Shown here in pieces: positions 7,930-17,024 of a stretch of DNA of 59,925 nt. The notes under the pieces were generated by a model, which saw only the letters and a program-made list of their open reading frames with translations, made no database searches and had not been told where the DNA came from. The stretch is from NCBI GenBank assembly GCA_964646525.1, contig CAZYER010000003.1, forward strand, positions 1 through 59,925, written 5' to 3'. Position numbers and translations under genes: made by a program. Position 1 is the first letter of the stretch; each line of letters begins with the position of its first letter. The stretch comes from GCA-002282575 sp964646525 (GTDB lineage Bacteria; Pseudomonadota; Gammaproteobacteria; Thiomicrospirales; Thiomicrospiraceae).

Positions 7930-9275
7930 GAAGTTTACATCCAGAATATCGTCTCAAACGTTGGCATCAGCAGATGCATCACATTGCATCACATCTTCCA
8001 TATGATATTCCTTTACCCGTATCAGGACGATTAACCCGTATGGTGGGGTTGACGCTAGAAGCAGAAGGATTATTTGCTTCATTGGGATCGCGTTGTCGTA
8101 TCACGCAAGGTCGTCAGCACAGTGATGCAGAAGTTGTCGGATTCCATCGTGACAAACTCTATTTGATGCCTGTTGCTGAAATTCATGGATTAGCGCCCAA
8201 TGCAAGGGTTACGCCCTTACAACATGAAGCGCAGGTTGAAGTGGGTTTTGAGCTATTAGGGCGGGTTATTGATGGAGCGGGTCAGCCTTTGGATTCAAAA
8301 CCATTGCCTACCTTAGTTCATTCTGTTCCACTACATGGTCGTCGCATTAATCCGCTTAATCGTGATCCGATAGCTTTTTCACTTGATGTCGGTGTTCGTG
8401 CGATTAATAGCTTATTAACGGTTGGGCGTGGACAACGATTGGGCCTGTTTGCTGGTACGGGTGTGGGTAAGTCTATCTTATTAGGTATGATGGCTAAATA
8501 TACCAAAGCAGATATTGTTGTTGTCGGCTTAGTGGGTGAGCGCGGACGAGAAGTGAATGAGTTCATTCGTCAAATTTTAGGCGATGAAGGTCTGGCTCGT
8601 TCTGTGGTGGTTGCTGCTCCAGCTGATGATCCACCCTTAAGAAGATTACATGGTGCTTTGAGAGCAACGGCCATCGCTGAGTTTTTCCGTGATCAGGGTT
8701 TGAATGTTCTCTTGTTGATGGATTCGTTAACACGTTACGCACAAGCGCAACGTGAAATTGCGTTAGCAGTGGGTGAACCTCCAGCCAGCAAAGGTTACCC
8801 GCCGTCGGTGTTTGCACGTATTCCACAACTGATTGAGCGAGCGGGTAATGGTGAACCCGGTAAAGGTTCAATCACCGCATTTTATACGGTATTGACAGAG
8901 GGCGATGATCAGAATGATCCCGTTGCCGACTCTGCCCGTGGTGTGTTAGATGGTCACTTTGTACTATCGCGTCGTATTGCCGAGTCAGGTCGTTATCCAG
9001 CTATTGATATTGAAGCTTCTATCAGTCGTGTGATGAAAGAAGTCGTTTCCAATGAGCAAATGGATTTGGCGTTGCGTATTAAACGCATTATGGCACTTTA
9101 TCAACAAAACCAAGACCTCATTAATGTGGGTGCTTACACACGCGGTACCAATCCGCAAATCGATGAAGCGATTCAGTTGCAACCAGTTTTACATCAATTT
9201 TTGTCGCAAAAACCGCATGAATCCGTGGCTATGGAGCAAAGTCTGATGGATATGATTCAAGTGTTTAAGCGATAA
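7926..9275 (+). CDS. fliI: FliI flagellum-specific ATPase
   Basis: Hexameric F1-like ATPase that energises flagellar type III export at the cytoplasmic base. The 449 residues show Walker A GLFAGTGVGKS, Walker B LNVLLLMDSLTRYAQAQ and the family stretch GEPPASKGYPPSVFA. The start ATG at 7926 overlaps the end of fliH by four bases. Length and motifs match FliI rather than a virulence-type HrcN, and the flagellar neighbours settle the assignment. Confidence 0.97.
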   Translation: MRSLHPEYRLKRWHQQMHHIASHLPYDIPLPVSGRLTRMVGLTLEAEGLFASLGSRCRITQGRQHSDAEVVGFHRDKLYLMPVAEIHGLAPNARVTPLQHEAQVEVGFELLGRVIDGAGQPLDSKPLPTLVHSVPLHGRRINPLNRDPIAFSLDVGVRAINSLLTVGRGQRLGLFAGTGVGKSILLGMMAKYTKADIVVVGLVGERGREVNEFIRQILGDEGLARSVVVAAPADDPPLRRLHGALRATAIAEFFRDQGLNVLLLMDSLTRYAQAQREIALAVGEPPASKGYPPSVFARIPQLIERAGNGEPGKGSITAFYTVLTEGDDQNDPVADSARGVLDGHFVLSRRIAESGRYPAIDIEASISRVMKEVVSNEQMDLALRIKRIMALYQQNQDLINVGAYTRGTNPQIDEAIQLQPVLHQFLSQKPHESVAMEQSLMDMIQVFKR

Positions 9276-9294
9276 GCCGAGCGTGGGTAGTTGA

Positions 9295-9729
9295 ATGGCC
9301 GAACAATTAGCGCTGGTGCTTAAGATTCGTCAGCAAGCATTGGATAAAGCCAGTGATCGGTTACAGCAAGTAGAGCAACAATTACACATGCTGAAACAGC
9401 AAGCCAGAGCGCTAGAAGATTATGCTTTGGACTATCAAAAGCAGTTGGCATCCGAAGGGGTAATTGGTATTCAACAGCGACAATTGCTGGTGGCTTATTT
9501 GAGTCAAGTGCAAACTGCGGTGATAGGGCAATACGAAAAAATCAGTCAAGCAGAACAACAGGTAGTTGATGCCAAGAGTGTTTGGGTGGAGGCGCATCGG
9601 CAAGCGAAAGCGATTGAAAAACTGATTGCTGAGCGGAAAAAAATTCAGTATCAAGCCGCAGAAAAACGGGAGCAACAAGCCGCTGACGCGCTAAATCAAG
9701 TTAAATTTTCTGCTAGTCAGCGAGACTAG
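9295..9729 (+). CDS. fliJ: FliJ flagellar export chaperone
   Basis: Small coiled-coil stalk protein of the export ATPase, resembling the gamma subunit of F1. The 144 residues are almost entirely helical heptads rich in Gln, Ala and Leu (for example QQALDKASDRLQQVEQQL), the usual look and size of FliJ. It follows fliI by 19 bases. The sequence is poorly conserved in general, so position and coiled-coil character carry the call. A strong sigma-54 site begins just after its stop. Confidence 0.9.
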   Translation: MAEQLALVLKIRQQALDKASDRLQQVEQQLHMLKQQARALEDYALDYQKQLASEGVIGIQQRQLLVAYLSQVQTAVIGQYEKISQAEQQVVDAKSVWVEAHRQAKAIEKLIAERKKIQYQAAEKREQQAADALNQVKFSASQRD

Positions 9730-9734
9730 AGGTT

Positions 9735-9752
9735 TTGGCGCACTAATTGCTT
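9735..9752 (+). promoter_or_regulatory. Sigma-54 promoter for fliK
   Basis: TTGGCGC-ACTA-ATTGCTT: GG at 9737-9738 and GC at 9749-9750 with exactly 10 bases between, close to the TGGCAC-N5-TTGC consensus. The predicted start near 9762 is about 30 bases before the fliK ATG. A 6-bp inverted repeat (9745-9750 with 9761-9766) overlaps the -12 element. Confidence 0.8.
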
Positions 9753-9790
9753 TTCTGCTAGCAATTACTTAATTTAGCTCGAGGCTCATC

Positions 9791-11551
9791 ATGATTCCAG
9801 CCAGTGTTACTCCATCGGTTAGTGCTAATGCCAGCAGCGCTGGAGCATTGTTTCCGCTTATGGATCCGACATCGGCAGAACTTGCCGAGTTTGATCAATT
9901 ATTGGGCGATTTCAATCAAGGAACAAGGATAACAGCATTGTCAATGCCAGCACTGACTTTGTCGAATAATGCTTCATTTGTGACTTCAAATGAAGCTAAA
10001 ACACCTGTAACGCCAGAAGGCTTGTTGTCAACACTTGAACAAGGTGCTCAGTTGGCATTGCAAGTGCCACAGGTTGGTATGGTGATACCGATGAATCAAT
10101 CATTGAGTGATGAGCAAACCACGCCATTATTACAAAAGACTTCAGTAGAGGGATCATCTAATATTCCAGATGAAACACAAAACCATGCTATGGGGCTTTT
10201 GGCTGCTTCTAATCAGGTTGGTGATCAAACTTCGACAACATTACTAAATCAGAAAATTAACCCGTCAAATGCGTCATTGACTCTGGTGATGACTTCACCT
10301 GTTGTCATGCCACAGAGAAAGGATATTTCTTTAATTCATGCTTCGGATAATGTTTACCGCACATCTTACATTCCAACGCTTGCTGACGTTTCGGCAACTA
10401 ATAACCTTGCCGTGACGACTGGTAATGCTCCAAATACGATGAGTATGCCTAATCAGCAAATCCCCTTGCCTGAACAAAATAAAGAGGTGCTAGCAACGAC
10501 GATTGGGATGGCGACCAGCGAAGTTTTGCCGATAGAAGCTCTGTCGACTAGTCTGCAAGCAAGTGGTACGCCTATTGCAGAGTCCTTAACCACCAGTACG
10601 CGTTCAATGCCATTGAGTTATGTCCAGTTGTTAACGCCTGCCAATCTTCAAGTGCCAGAAACGAAGGTAACCATACCAAATCAGTATGCTGTTGCTCCAG
10701 TAGCTGTAACGACACCAACGTTAGCGGTGGCAACTGAAAATTCGATGGTCTCACAACTGACAGAAGGTGCTGAACTGCCGGTATCAGTACCTTTATTGGG
10801 CGATAATAAGGCAGTCGTTTTTGCTTCCCTTCCCTCTAGTTCTGTAGCGAGCAGCGGAGTCATGCAAGCCGCTTCCACTGCTGTTGAAATACCTTCCACA
10901 TCACAGATGTTAAATTCTTTGGCGACGACTATCGTTGCAAGTTCGACCGCTGGCAGTAACAGTGGGTCAACACAACAAGACCAACGTCAAGAGTCTTCAC
11001 AGAGTGATCGCTTGATGCAGTCACTAGAAGAAGCGCAATCCATTAGCGATGTTGAGTTAGGTGCTGATGAGTTTTCTTTGGTATCGACCACTGCGTTGAA
11101 TCAAACCACTTCTTCGACCATTTTGTCAGCTCCTTTAAATTTGCGTCAACCACAATGGGCTCAAGATGTGGCGCAACGTGTTCAAGTTATGATCAATCAG
11201 TCGATGAATGAGTTAGAAGTTCGTTTAGATCCGTTGGGTCTCGGACCGATGAAGATTGGTTTAAAATTAGACGAGCAACATAAAGCACATGTAAGGCTTT
11301 CGGCACAGCATGGTGTTACCAGAGAAATGTTAGAAAATGCGCTTCCACGTTTAAAAGAGTTGTTGGCTCAAGAAGGTATAGAGTTGGCGTCTGCAACGGT
11401 AGACTCGGGAGAGAAACAAACTGGAAATGGGCAGAATAGTGCGCAAAGTTCTTATCGGTCTGCTTCAGACTTGCCTGAGGATGCCGCTAACGCTACAGTA
11501 GCTATGACAGTGATACCATCAAGTGAGCATCTCGTTGATCAGTTTGCGTAG
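9791..11551 (+). CDS. fliK: FliK hook-length control protein
   Basis: Exported molecular ruler that senses hook length and flips FlhB from rod/hook to filament substrates. The 586 residues start with a long, low-complexity Ser/Thr/Ala/Pro-rich ruler region (to about 450). The conserved C-terminal switch domain follows (about 455-545), with the signature LEVRLDPLGLGPMKIGL and LRELL-like LPRLKELLAQEGIEL. GAGG precedes the ATG by about 6 bases. It has its own sigma-54 promoter, so it can be timed apart from fliFGHIJ. A second FliK-like protein is encoded at 28968-30131 on the minus strand. Confidence 0.93.
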   Translation: MIPASVTPSVSANASSAGALFPLMDPTSAELAEFDQLLGDFNQGTRITALSMPALTLSNNASFVTSNEAKTPVTPEGLLSTLEQGAQLALQVPQVGMVIPMNQSLSDEQTTPLLQKTSVEGSSNIPDETQNHAMGLLAASNQVGDQTSTTLLNQKINPSNASLTLVMTSPVVMPQRKDISLIHASDNVYRTSYIPTLADVSATNNLAVTTGNAPNTMSMPNQQIPLPEQNKEVLATTIGMATSEVLPIEALSTSLQASGTPIAESLTTSTRSMPLSYVQLLTPANLQVPETKVTIPNQYAVAPVAVTTPTLAVATENSMVSQLTEGAELPVSVPLLGDNKAVVFASLPSSSVASSGVMQAASTAVEIPSTSQMLNSLATTIVASSTAGSNSGSTQQDQRQESSQSDRLMQSLEEAQSISDVELGADEFSLVSTTALNQTTSSTILSAPLNLRQPQWAQDVAQRVQVMINQSMNELEVRLDPLGLGPMKIGLKLDEQHKAHVRLSAQHGVTREMLENALPRLKELLAQEGIELASATVDSGEKQTGNGQNSAQSSYRSASDLPEDAANATVAMTVIPSSEHLVDQFA

Positions 11552-11601
11552 TGATGAGCCATCTTTTATTATTTTAAAATGAAGTTGTAGGAAGAATTAA
11601 A

Positions 11602-12612
11602 ATGAATCAGAAATCTCTATTGACAACGATTGGGTTGGGTTTATTGCCCAGCATGGCTTGGGCGGCTGAAAATACACCTTTGATGATTGGTTCGGGTGTG
11701 CTTATTGTTAGTCTGCTGTTGGTTATTGTGCTGCTGCTGGCTAAGCTCAGTCATGCAAAACAGTCTGGCTCAGAATCGGAGTTGTGGATTAATGATTTAA
11801 TTGAACAAATTGATCAATTGTCGGTGGATAATTTAGCTCATTTAACCTCTCACGATTCAGTTGATCAGCCGTTAACAAATAAACTTAATAGTTTGATTGA
11901 CGTCATCTCCTACAGCTTGCAAATGGAAAAGTTAAAGGTGAGCCAAGCTGAAGAGGCTTTGATGCAATGTCAGCAGTCATTGATAAGTCAAACTAGCGCC
12001 GTCTCTTCTGATTCAGGTAGTGGCGTTATGTTTGCTCAAGCTAAGCAGGCACTGGATGGTATCCGAGCATCGGCTTCAGTGTTAAGAAATCACCTTAACG
12101 AAGTTAATGGTCAGTCAACACAGACAAATCGTCTCTTGTCTAATGTTGTTTCTGGAATTAATACGCTGAGTGATGAAGTAACTCATGCGGCCAGCGTTAT
12201 TCGTCAATTAGAGAAAGATAGTGAAAATATTGGTACTGTGTTGGTCTTGATTCGAGATATCGCAGAACAAACGAATTTATTGGCACTTAACGCTGCTATC
12301 GAAGCCGCTCGTGCTGGTGAGCATGGACGAGGCTTTGCTGTTGTTGCTGATGAAGTGCGCATTTTGGCTCAAAAAACACAACAGGCCACTAAAGAGATTC
12401 AATCTATAATTGAAGAGTTACAGCAACAAGCTCGCACTGCGGTTAAAGTGATGCATAATAGCCGTGATCGCGTAGGGTCAACACAAAATGATGCCAGTGA
12501 AGCGACCGAAATGTTGGCACATATTTCAGAAAGCTTACAATTATTGCAGTCATCACAAGCCGATTTGGCGGACTATGTGCATCAACAGGAACGTTTATTA
12601 GAACAAGCATAA
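11602..12612 (+). CDS. Sensor-less methyl-accepting chemotaxis protein upstream of motA
   Basis: The 336-residue protein starts with a signal-like segment ending SMAWA (about 1-21) and a membrane helix (about 28-47). A cytoplasmic coiled coil follows, with the kinase-contacting hairpin tip RDIAEQTNLLALNAAIEAAR (around 218-237), then GRGFAVVADEVRILAQKT. There is no periplasmic ligand domain and no HAMP that I can see. SD AGGAAG precedes the ATG. It lies between fliK and motAB, an unusual place for a receptor. Its input could be intracellular or membrane-linked; no ligand can be inferred. Confidence 0.85.
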   Translation: MNQKSLLTTIGLGLLPSMAWAAENTPLMIGSGVLIVSLLLVIVLLLAKLSHAKQSGSESELWINDLIEQIDQLSVDNLAHLTSHDSVDQPLTNKLNSLIDVISYSLQMEKLKVSQAEEALMQCQQSLISQTSAVSSDSGSGVMFAQAKQALDGIRASASVLRNHLNEVNGQSTQTNRLLSNVVSGINTLSDEVTHAASVIRQLEKDSENIGTVLVLIRDIAEQTNLLALNAAIEAARAGEHGRGFAVVADEVRILAQKTQQATKEIQSIIEELQQQARTAVKVMHNSRDRVGSTQNDASEATEMLAHISESLQLLQSSQADLADYVHQQERLLEQA

Positions 12613-12661
12613 TCGGAGTTGATTGCGTATAATCTATCCCAAGTCAGTAGAGTAACATAAT

Positions 12662-13513
12662 ATGAAACCAATCATTGGTACGGCCGTTGTTGTTGGCTGT
12701 CTTTTAGGGGGATACTTGCCCCATGGTAGTATTGGCATCCTGATTCAACCTTTGGAAGTGCTCATTATTATGGGAGCAACCATTGGCGCATGGATTATCG
12801 GTACACCTGGCTGGGCATTAAAGAAAGGCTTGTCAGGGGCATTGGGATTGATAAAACCCTCGCCGTTTGATAAAGAAGCTTTTCAACAACTGTTAGGGTT
12901 AATGTTTAAGATTTTTAACAAGGCAAGACGTGAAGGACTAATGTCGATTGAAGCTGATGTTGAGGATCCCCATGCTTCTGCCTTATTTAACGAGTTTCCT
13001 AAAGTTATTGCCGATCATCATGTGAGTGATTTTATCGCCGATTATTTACGTATGATGATTTCGGGTGCAACCAATCCCTACCAAATCGAAGACTTGATTA
13101 ACGTCGAAATGGAAGCCCATCATCATGAAGGTCATGTTCCGGCGGCTGCCATTGCCGAGGCTGGTCAGGCATTGCCTGCAATGGGTATCGTGGCAGCCGT
13201 ATTGGGTATTATCGTTACCATGTCTTACTTAGATGCGGGTCCACTTGAGATTGCACATCATATGTCAGTGGCTTTGGTTGGTACCTTTTTAGGTATTTTG
13301 GCAGCTTATGGTTTCGTTAACCCGATTTCTGCCGCAATGAATGCTAAGTTGGAACAAGAATCAGCTTACTATGTCACGATTAAGACCTGTATTCTCGCTA
13401 ACTTGAACGGTTATGCGCCGCCTGTTGCGGTGGAGTTTGGTCGTAAATCCATTCCTTCAGAATTTAGACCATCATTCAAAGAGTTAGATGAGTATTTACA
13501 GTCGGTTAAGTAA
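12662..13513 (+). CDS. motA: MotA proton-channel stator subunit
   Basis: Inner-membrane stator protein that, with MotB, converts proton flow into torque on FliG. The 283 residues have the four-helix MotA plan: helices near 1-20 and 28-50, a large cytoplasmic loop with the charged segment KARREGLMSIE that faces FliG, then paired helices with the conserved prolines (AGQALPAMGIVAAVLGII and VALVGTFLGILAAYGFVNP). The size matches proton-type MotA. A TATAAT at 12628-12633 may serve as a promoter, but no -35 is clear. Confidence 0.95.
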   Translation: MKPIIGTAVVVGCLLGGYLPHGSIGILIQPLEVLIIMGATIGAWIIGTPGWALKKGLSGALGLIKPSPFDKEAFQQLLGLMFKIFNKARREGLMSIEADVEDPHASALFNEFPKVIADHHVSDFIADYLRMMISGATNPYQIEDLINVEMEAHHHEGHVPAAAIAEAGQALPAMGIVAAVLGIIVTMSYLDAGPLEIAHHMSVALVGTFLGILAAYGFVNPISAAMNAKLEQESAYYVTIKTCILANLNGYAPPVAVEFGRKSIPSEFRPSFKELDEYLQSVK

Positions 13514-13531
13514 ACGGCATGAATTGTGCTT
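13514..13531 (+). promoter_or_regulatory. Possible sigma-54 promoter before motB
   Basis: CGGCATG-AATT-GTGCTT keeps GG (13516-13517) and GC (13528-13529) at the right 10-base spacing, and the first half resembles the fliE site. The -12 half is imperfect (GTGCT instead of TTGCW). The site begins right after the motA stop. Confidence 0.35.
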
Positions 13532-13576
13532 AAACGCTAAAAAGTCGATTAAGCAACAAGCGTAGGAAATAAGTGT

Positions 13577-14464
13577 ATGGCCGAAGGCGGTGAACAATCT
13601 ATTATCATTAAGCGCATCAAAAAGTGTCCGCATGGCGCTCATGGTGGTGCGTGGAAGATCGCTTTTGCTGACTTGATGACTGCTGCAATGGCCTTCTTCT
13701 TAATGTTATGGGTATTGGGCGGTACAAATGATGAAGAGAAAAAGGAAATTGCCGCTTTCTTCCGCGATCCTTCGGTTATTGAAGCTAGCAAAGATATCTT
13801 AATTCCCTCTCAAGAGAAAGCTGGACAAACCAATTCCCTTATTGATATGGGTGGCATGATGGATGCGCCAAAATCAACAGAAGGTGAGTCGCCCGAAGAT
13901 AAAGAAAAAGAAAAAAATAAACTTGACGACTTAAAATCAAAGTTAGAAGAAAAAATTGATTCAAATGCCGAGCTTTCTAAGTTCAAAGAGCAGTTACAAA
14001 TTGATGTGACCCCCAGCGGTTTGCGCGTACAGGTGTTAGATGACCGTAAACGTCCAATGTTTGATGCGGGGGTGGATATTCCTAAAGATTACGCCGCAAC
14101 GATTCTGAAGGAAATGGGTGCCATTCTCAAGTCTGCTGATAACAAAATCAGTATTGCAGGTCATACCGATTCTTTAAAGTATAAAGGTGTGGATGACTAT
14201 ACCAACTGGGAGCTGTCAGCAGACCGAGCCAATGCAGCGCGTCGCGAATTGATTAACGGTGGTGTTAATGCAAATAAGGTTGCTCAGGTGGTTGGTTTAT
14301 CTGATACTATTCCCTATGATAAGGAAAACCCCTATAATCCACGTAATCGTCGTATTAGTATTATTGTACTAACCAAGGAAGCGGAACGAAATTTACAAAG
14401 CTTGTCTGATGCGAAAACACCTGCCAGCATGAACGAGCTTGCCAACGATATTAAAGCAAAATAA
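13577..14464 (+). CDS. motB: MotB stator subunit with OmpA-like domain
   Basis: Partner of MotA that anchors the stator to peptidoglycan. The 295 residues have a basic cytoplasmic start, one membrane helix containing the essential proton-carrying Asp (D32 in FADLMTAAMAFFLMLW), a plug/linker and a C-terminal OmpA-like domain (AGHTDSLKYK ... NRRISIIVL) that binds the wall. SD AGGA is 11 bases upstream. The conserved Asp in the transmembrane helix and the proton-type MotA partner argue for proton rather than sodium drive. Confidence 0.95.
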   Translation: MAEGGEQSIIIKRIKKCPHGAHGGAWKIAFADLMTAAMAFFLMLWVLGGTNDEEKKEIAAFFRDPSVIEASKDILIPSQEKAGQTNSLIDMGGMMDAPKSTEGESPEDKEKEKNKLDDLKSKLEEKIDSNAELSKFKEQLQIDVTPSGLRVQVLDDRKRPMFDAGVDIPKDYAATILKEMGAILKSADNKISIAGHTDSLKYKGVDDYTNWELSADRANAARRELINGGVNANKVAQVVGLSDTIPYDKENPYNPRNRRISIIVLTKEAERNLQSLSDAKTPASMNELANDIKAK

Positions 14465-14483
14465 CTAAATTAGGGAGTTGAAC

Positions 14484-15068
14484 ATGTCTGCAAAACCAGC
14501 AGCGGTTGAAGAAGTCGCGGAAGAAAAGCCAAAAAAAAGCGGTAATTTACTGATTATTATTTTGATTGTTCTTGTTGTTTTATTAATTGCGGCAGTTGGT
14601 TTTCTCGCCTTTATGATGATGAATCAAAGTCAAGGAGAAAAATCGGCTGAGCAAACTGAACAAGCTGCTGTTGAACCTTATAAACCAGCGGATAAGGCTA
14701 AAGCCTATTCTCCAAGTTTCAAACAGTTCCCATCTCCGGCACCTGGATCTCCTGCGCTTTATTTTGACCTTGAGCAAATGGTGGTTGGTTTCAAGGGAGA
14801 GGGTAAGGCAAAACATTTAGCGGTTAAAGTTAAGATGAAAACGGCTTACCCTGAAGTTGTTACTGAGTTAACTAACATCAAACCTATTTTGATCAACAAT
14901 ATTTCAGCGGCGTTACGTAAAAAAACCTATACCGAAATGAGTGCCGACGATGCGCAAGAGCTATTAGCCGATGAAATATTGAAAATATCACGAGCTGCTC
15001 TGGAAGAAGAGAAAGTCTATCCTGACCTGTTAGATAAAGTGTTGATCGAACGCTTTGTTATGCAGTGA
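14484..15068 (+). CDS. fliL: FliL flagellar basal-body-associated protein
   Basis: Single-pass inner-membrane protein that rings the stator and stabilises it under load. The 194 residues have a short Lys/Glu-rich cytoplasmic tail, one membrane helix (about 22-45, LLIIILIVLVVLLIAAVGF) and a periplasmic stomatin-like domain (YFDLEQMVVGF ... AALRKKTYTEMS). ATG 14484 is preferred over TTG 14478 because GGGAG (14473-14477) is well spaced from it. The gene leads the fliLMNOPQR set. Confidence 0.92.
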   Translation: MSAKPAAVEEVAEEKPKKSGNLLIIILIVLVVLLIAAVGFLAFMMMNQSQGEKSAEQTEQAAVEPYKPADKAKAYSPSFKQFPSPAPGSPALYFDLEQMVVGFKGEGKAKHLAVKVKMKTAYPEVVTELTNIKPILINNISAALRKKTYTEMSADDAQELLADEILKISRAALEEEKVYPDLLDKVLIERFVMQ

Positions 15069-15092
15069 TTTCAGCAAAAGGGGTAACACATA

Positions 15093-16118
15093 ATGCTGGG
15101 AGTCATGGGGCCAAAAGAAGATATTCTTGATCAGGATGAAATTGATGCCCTGCTGAAAGGCATGGGTGGCGGTGATATTGAAACTGAAACAGATGATTCC
15201 GGTAAACAGGCTGGCATAAAAGCCTTCGACTTTACCAACCAAGAGCGCATTGTTCGTGGTCGTTTTCCCGCATTAGATGTCATTACAGAGCGTTTTTCTC
15301 GCTGTTTTCAACGCACCGTAGTAGATATGGTGCAGTCGAGTATTGAAGTGGTTGCTGGTGAAGTTAAAATCATCAAAATGAATGAGTATCTTCGCAACCT
15401 TTTCTTTCCAACCAGTCTGAATATCATCAAAATCGACGCGCTGGGCGGTGTGGCACTGATTACCATTGATTCTAAACTTATTTTTAGTGTGATTGAGCTT
15501 TACTATGGTGGTAACGGTCAAATTCACTTTAAAATTGAAGGCCGTGAATATACTACGGTTGAAATGGGGTTAATTCGTAATTTGGTTTCAGAATGTATTC
15601 GCTGTCTAACCGCTTCATGGGAACCTGTTATTCCTATCGACATTGAAGTATTGCACAGTGAAATGAATCCTAAGTTTGCATCAATTGTTGATCCGATTGA
15701 AATGGTTGTGATTTCTCCTGTGTATGTGCGCTTTGAAAATCAAGAAGGGCGTATCGATATTGTTATGCCCTATTCGATGCTGGAGCCTATTCGAGATGTA
15801 CTTGAAGAAGGGATGCGTTCTTTGCAGGGTGAGGGTGATAAAAAGTGGAATAAAACCTTGCGAGACGAAGCCAAAGACATACCTGTCACCTTAACGGCTG
15901 AGTTAGCTCAAGTGCATATGACGGTTGAAGATATGCTGGCCATGCAGGTAGGGGATGTCATTCCGATTGAGATGCCAAGTCTGGTGCCAGTGAAAGCAGA
16001 AAGTATTGTGATTGGTCATGGTCGATTGGGTGATTTTGAGGGTAAAAAAGCCGTTCAGCTGATGAACTTTACTAAACATCCTGCTTATCGTGATCGTGAA
16101 ATTCCATTGGAGTGGTAA
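15093..16118 (+). CDS. fliM: FliM flagellar motor switch protein
   Basis: C-ring protein that receives phosphorylated CheY and passes the signal to FliG. The 341 residues begin with the CheY-binding peptide DILDQDEIDALLKG (10-23). The CheC-like middle domain contacts FliG and the C-terminal SpoA domain joins FliN. AGGGG lies about 9 bases before ATG 15093; ATG 15105 would also keep the docking peptide. fliN starts at the base after its stop. Confidence 0.96.
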   Translation: MLGVMGPKEDILDQDEIDALLKGMGGGDIETETDDSGKQAGIKAFDFTNQERIVRGRFPALDVITERFSRCFQRTVVDMVQSSIEVVAGEVKIIKMNEYLRNLFFPTSLNIIKIDALGGVALITIDSKLIFSVIELYYGGNGQIHFKIEGREYTTVEMGLIRNLVSECIRCLTASWEPVIPIDIEVLHSEMNPKFASIVDPIEMVVISPVYVRFENQEGRIDIVMPYSMLEPIRDVLEEGMRSLQGEGDKKWNKTLRDEAKDIPVTLTAELAQVHMTVEDMLAMQVGDVIPIEMPSLVPVKAESIVIGHGRLGDFEGKKAVQLMNFTKHPAYRDREIPLEW

Positions 16119-16559
16119 ATGAGTGAAATTGAAGAAGATCCATGGGCGGCTGCCTTAGCGGAGCAAGCTGAAGCGTCTGAAGGCTCGGCGGATGAAGAAG
16201 ATCCTTGGGCAGCAGCGCTGAACGAACAGGCTGAGTCTGAATCTCAAGCAGCTCCAGCTAATTCTGCTATGTCATCAACTTATTTGGAAAAAAAGGATAA
16301 GGTTGATTTAGATGTGGTGATGGATGTTCCTGTCACCCTAGCTCTAGAAATTGGTCGCGCTTCAGTCACCATTCGTAACTTGTTATCTTACACCCAAGGT
16401 TCTGTCATTGAACTAGAGCGTCTGGCTGGTGAGCCTCTGGATGTTTTGGTTAATGGTACGCTGATTGCACATGGTGAGGTGGTCGTTGTGAATGATAAGT
16501 TCGGTGTGAGGCTAACGGATGTTGTTAGTCCCATTGAGCGGATTAAAAAGTTGCGATAG
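16119..16559 (+). CDS. fliN: FliN motor switch protein with a duplicated N-terminal motif
   Basis: C-ring protein and docking site for FliH. The C-terminal SpoA domain (about 65-140, VMDVPVTLALEIGRASVTI ... GEVVVVNDKFGVRLTD) is standard. The N-terminus carries the acidic/Trp motif EEDPWAAALxEQAE twice, at residues 5-18 and 26-39, differing at one position with a 21-residue period. FliN proteins usually have a single related motif (DLWAEAL in E. coli). The start abuts the fliM stop with no gap. Confidence 0.95.
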   Translation: MSEIEEDPWAAALAEQAEASEGSADEEDPWAAALNEQAESESQAAPANSAMSSTYLEKKDKVDLDVVMDVPVTLALEIGRASVTIRNLLSYTQGSVIELERLAGEPLDVLVNGTLIAHGEVVVVNDKFGVRLTDVVSPIERIKKLR

Positions 16560-16562
16560 GTT

Positions 16563-17024
16563 GTGGTTGTGCGTTTTGCTTTCACGCTGATATCTCTATT
16601 GCTGACTCTGCCCCTGAATGTCATGGCAGGCGAAGCCGCTGAAAAAACCGTGGCTGCGAGTAGTGGTTTTGGTAGTATGCTAGGTCAAATGCTGGCAGTG
16701 TTGTTGTTGGTCATCATGTTATTGTTAGGGCTGGCATGGTTATTGAAGCGTGCAGGTGTTAATCAGGGAGCATTGAATGGTCAGCTGGCGGTGATCGGGG
16801 CTGTTTCGGTTGGTCAACGCGAAAAGGTCGTGTTAATTCAAGCAGGGCAAGAGCAATTATTAGTTGGGGTAACGGCGAATGAGATTAGTTTGTTGCATTT
16901 ACTGTCCGAACCCATTGAGATGGATGCCAACGCCGCAACTAAAACTTCTTCAACATTGAGTGATAGTTTTTCTCAAAAATTGAGTCACGCTATAACACGA
17001 CGTCAGACAAAGGGTGTTTCATGA
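16563..17024 (+). CDS. fliO: FliO flagellar export-gate assembly protein
   Basis: Membrane scaffold that helps assemble the FliP ring of the export gate. The 153 residues have a signal-like hydrophobic start (FAFTLISLLLTLPLNVMA), one membrane helix (about 38-60, MLAVLLLVIMLLLGLAWLL) and a small cytoplasmic domain with VGQREKVVLIQAGQEQLLVG, the most conserved FliO block. The start is GTG 16563, or GTG 16569, which would sit better behind the AGG at 16557-16559. It overlaps fliP as ATGA. Confidence 0.9.
   Translation: MVVRFAFTLISLLLTLPLNVMAGEAAEKTVAASSGFGSMLGQMLAVLLLVIMLLLGLAWLLKRAGVNQGALNGQLAVIGAVSVGQREKVVLIQAGQEQLLVGVTANEISLLHLLSEPIEMDANAATKTSSTLSDSFSQKLSHAITRRQTKGVS

Noticed and set aside
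12628..12633. TATAAT before motA as a firm promoter
   Set aside because: No -35 at a suitable distance; kept only as a remark.
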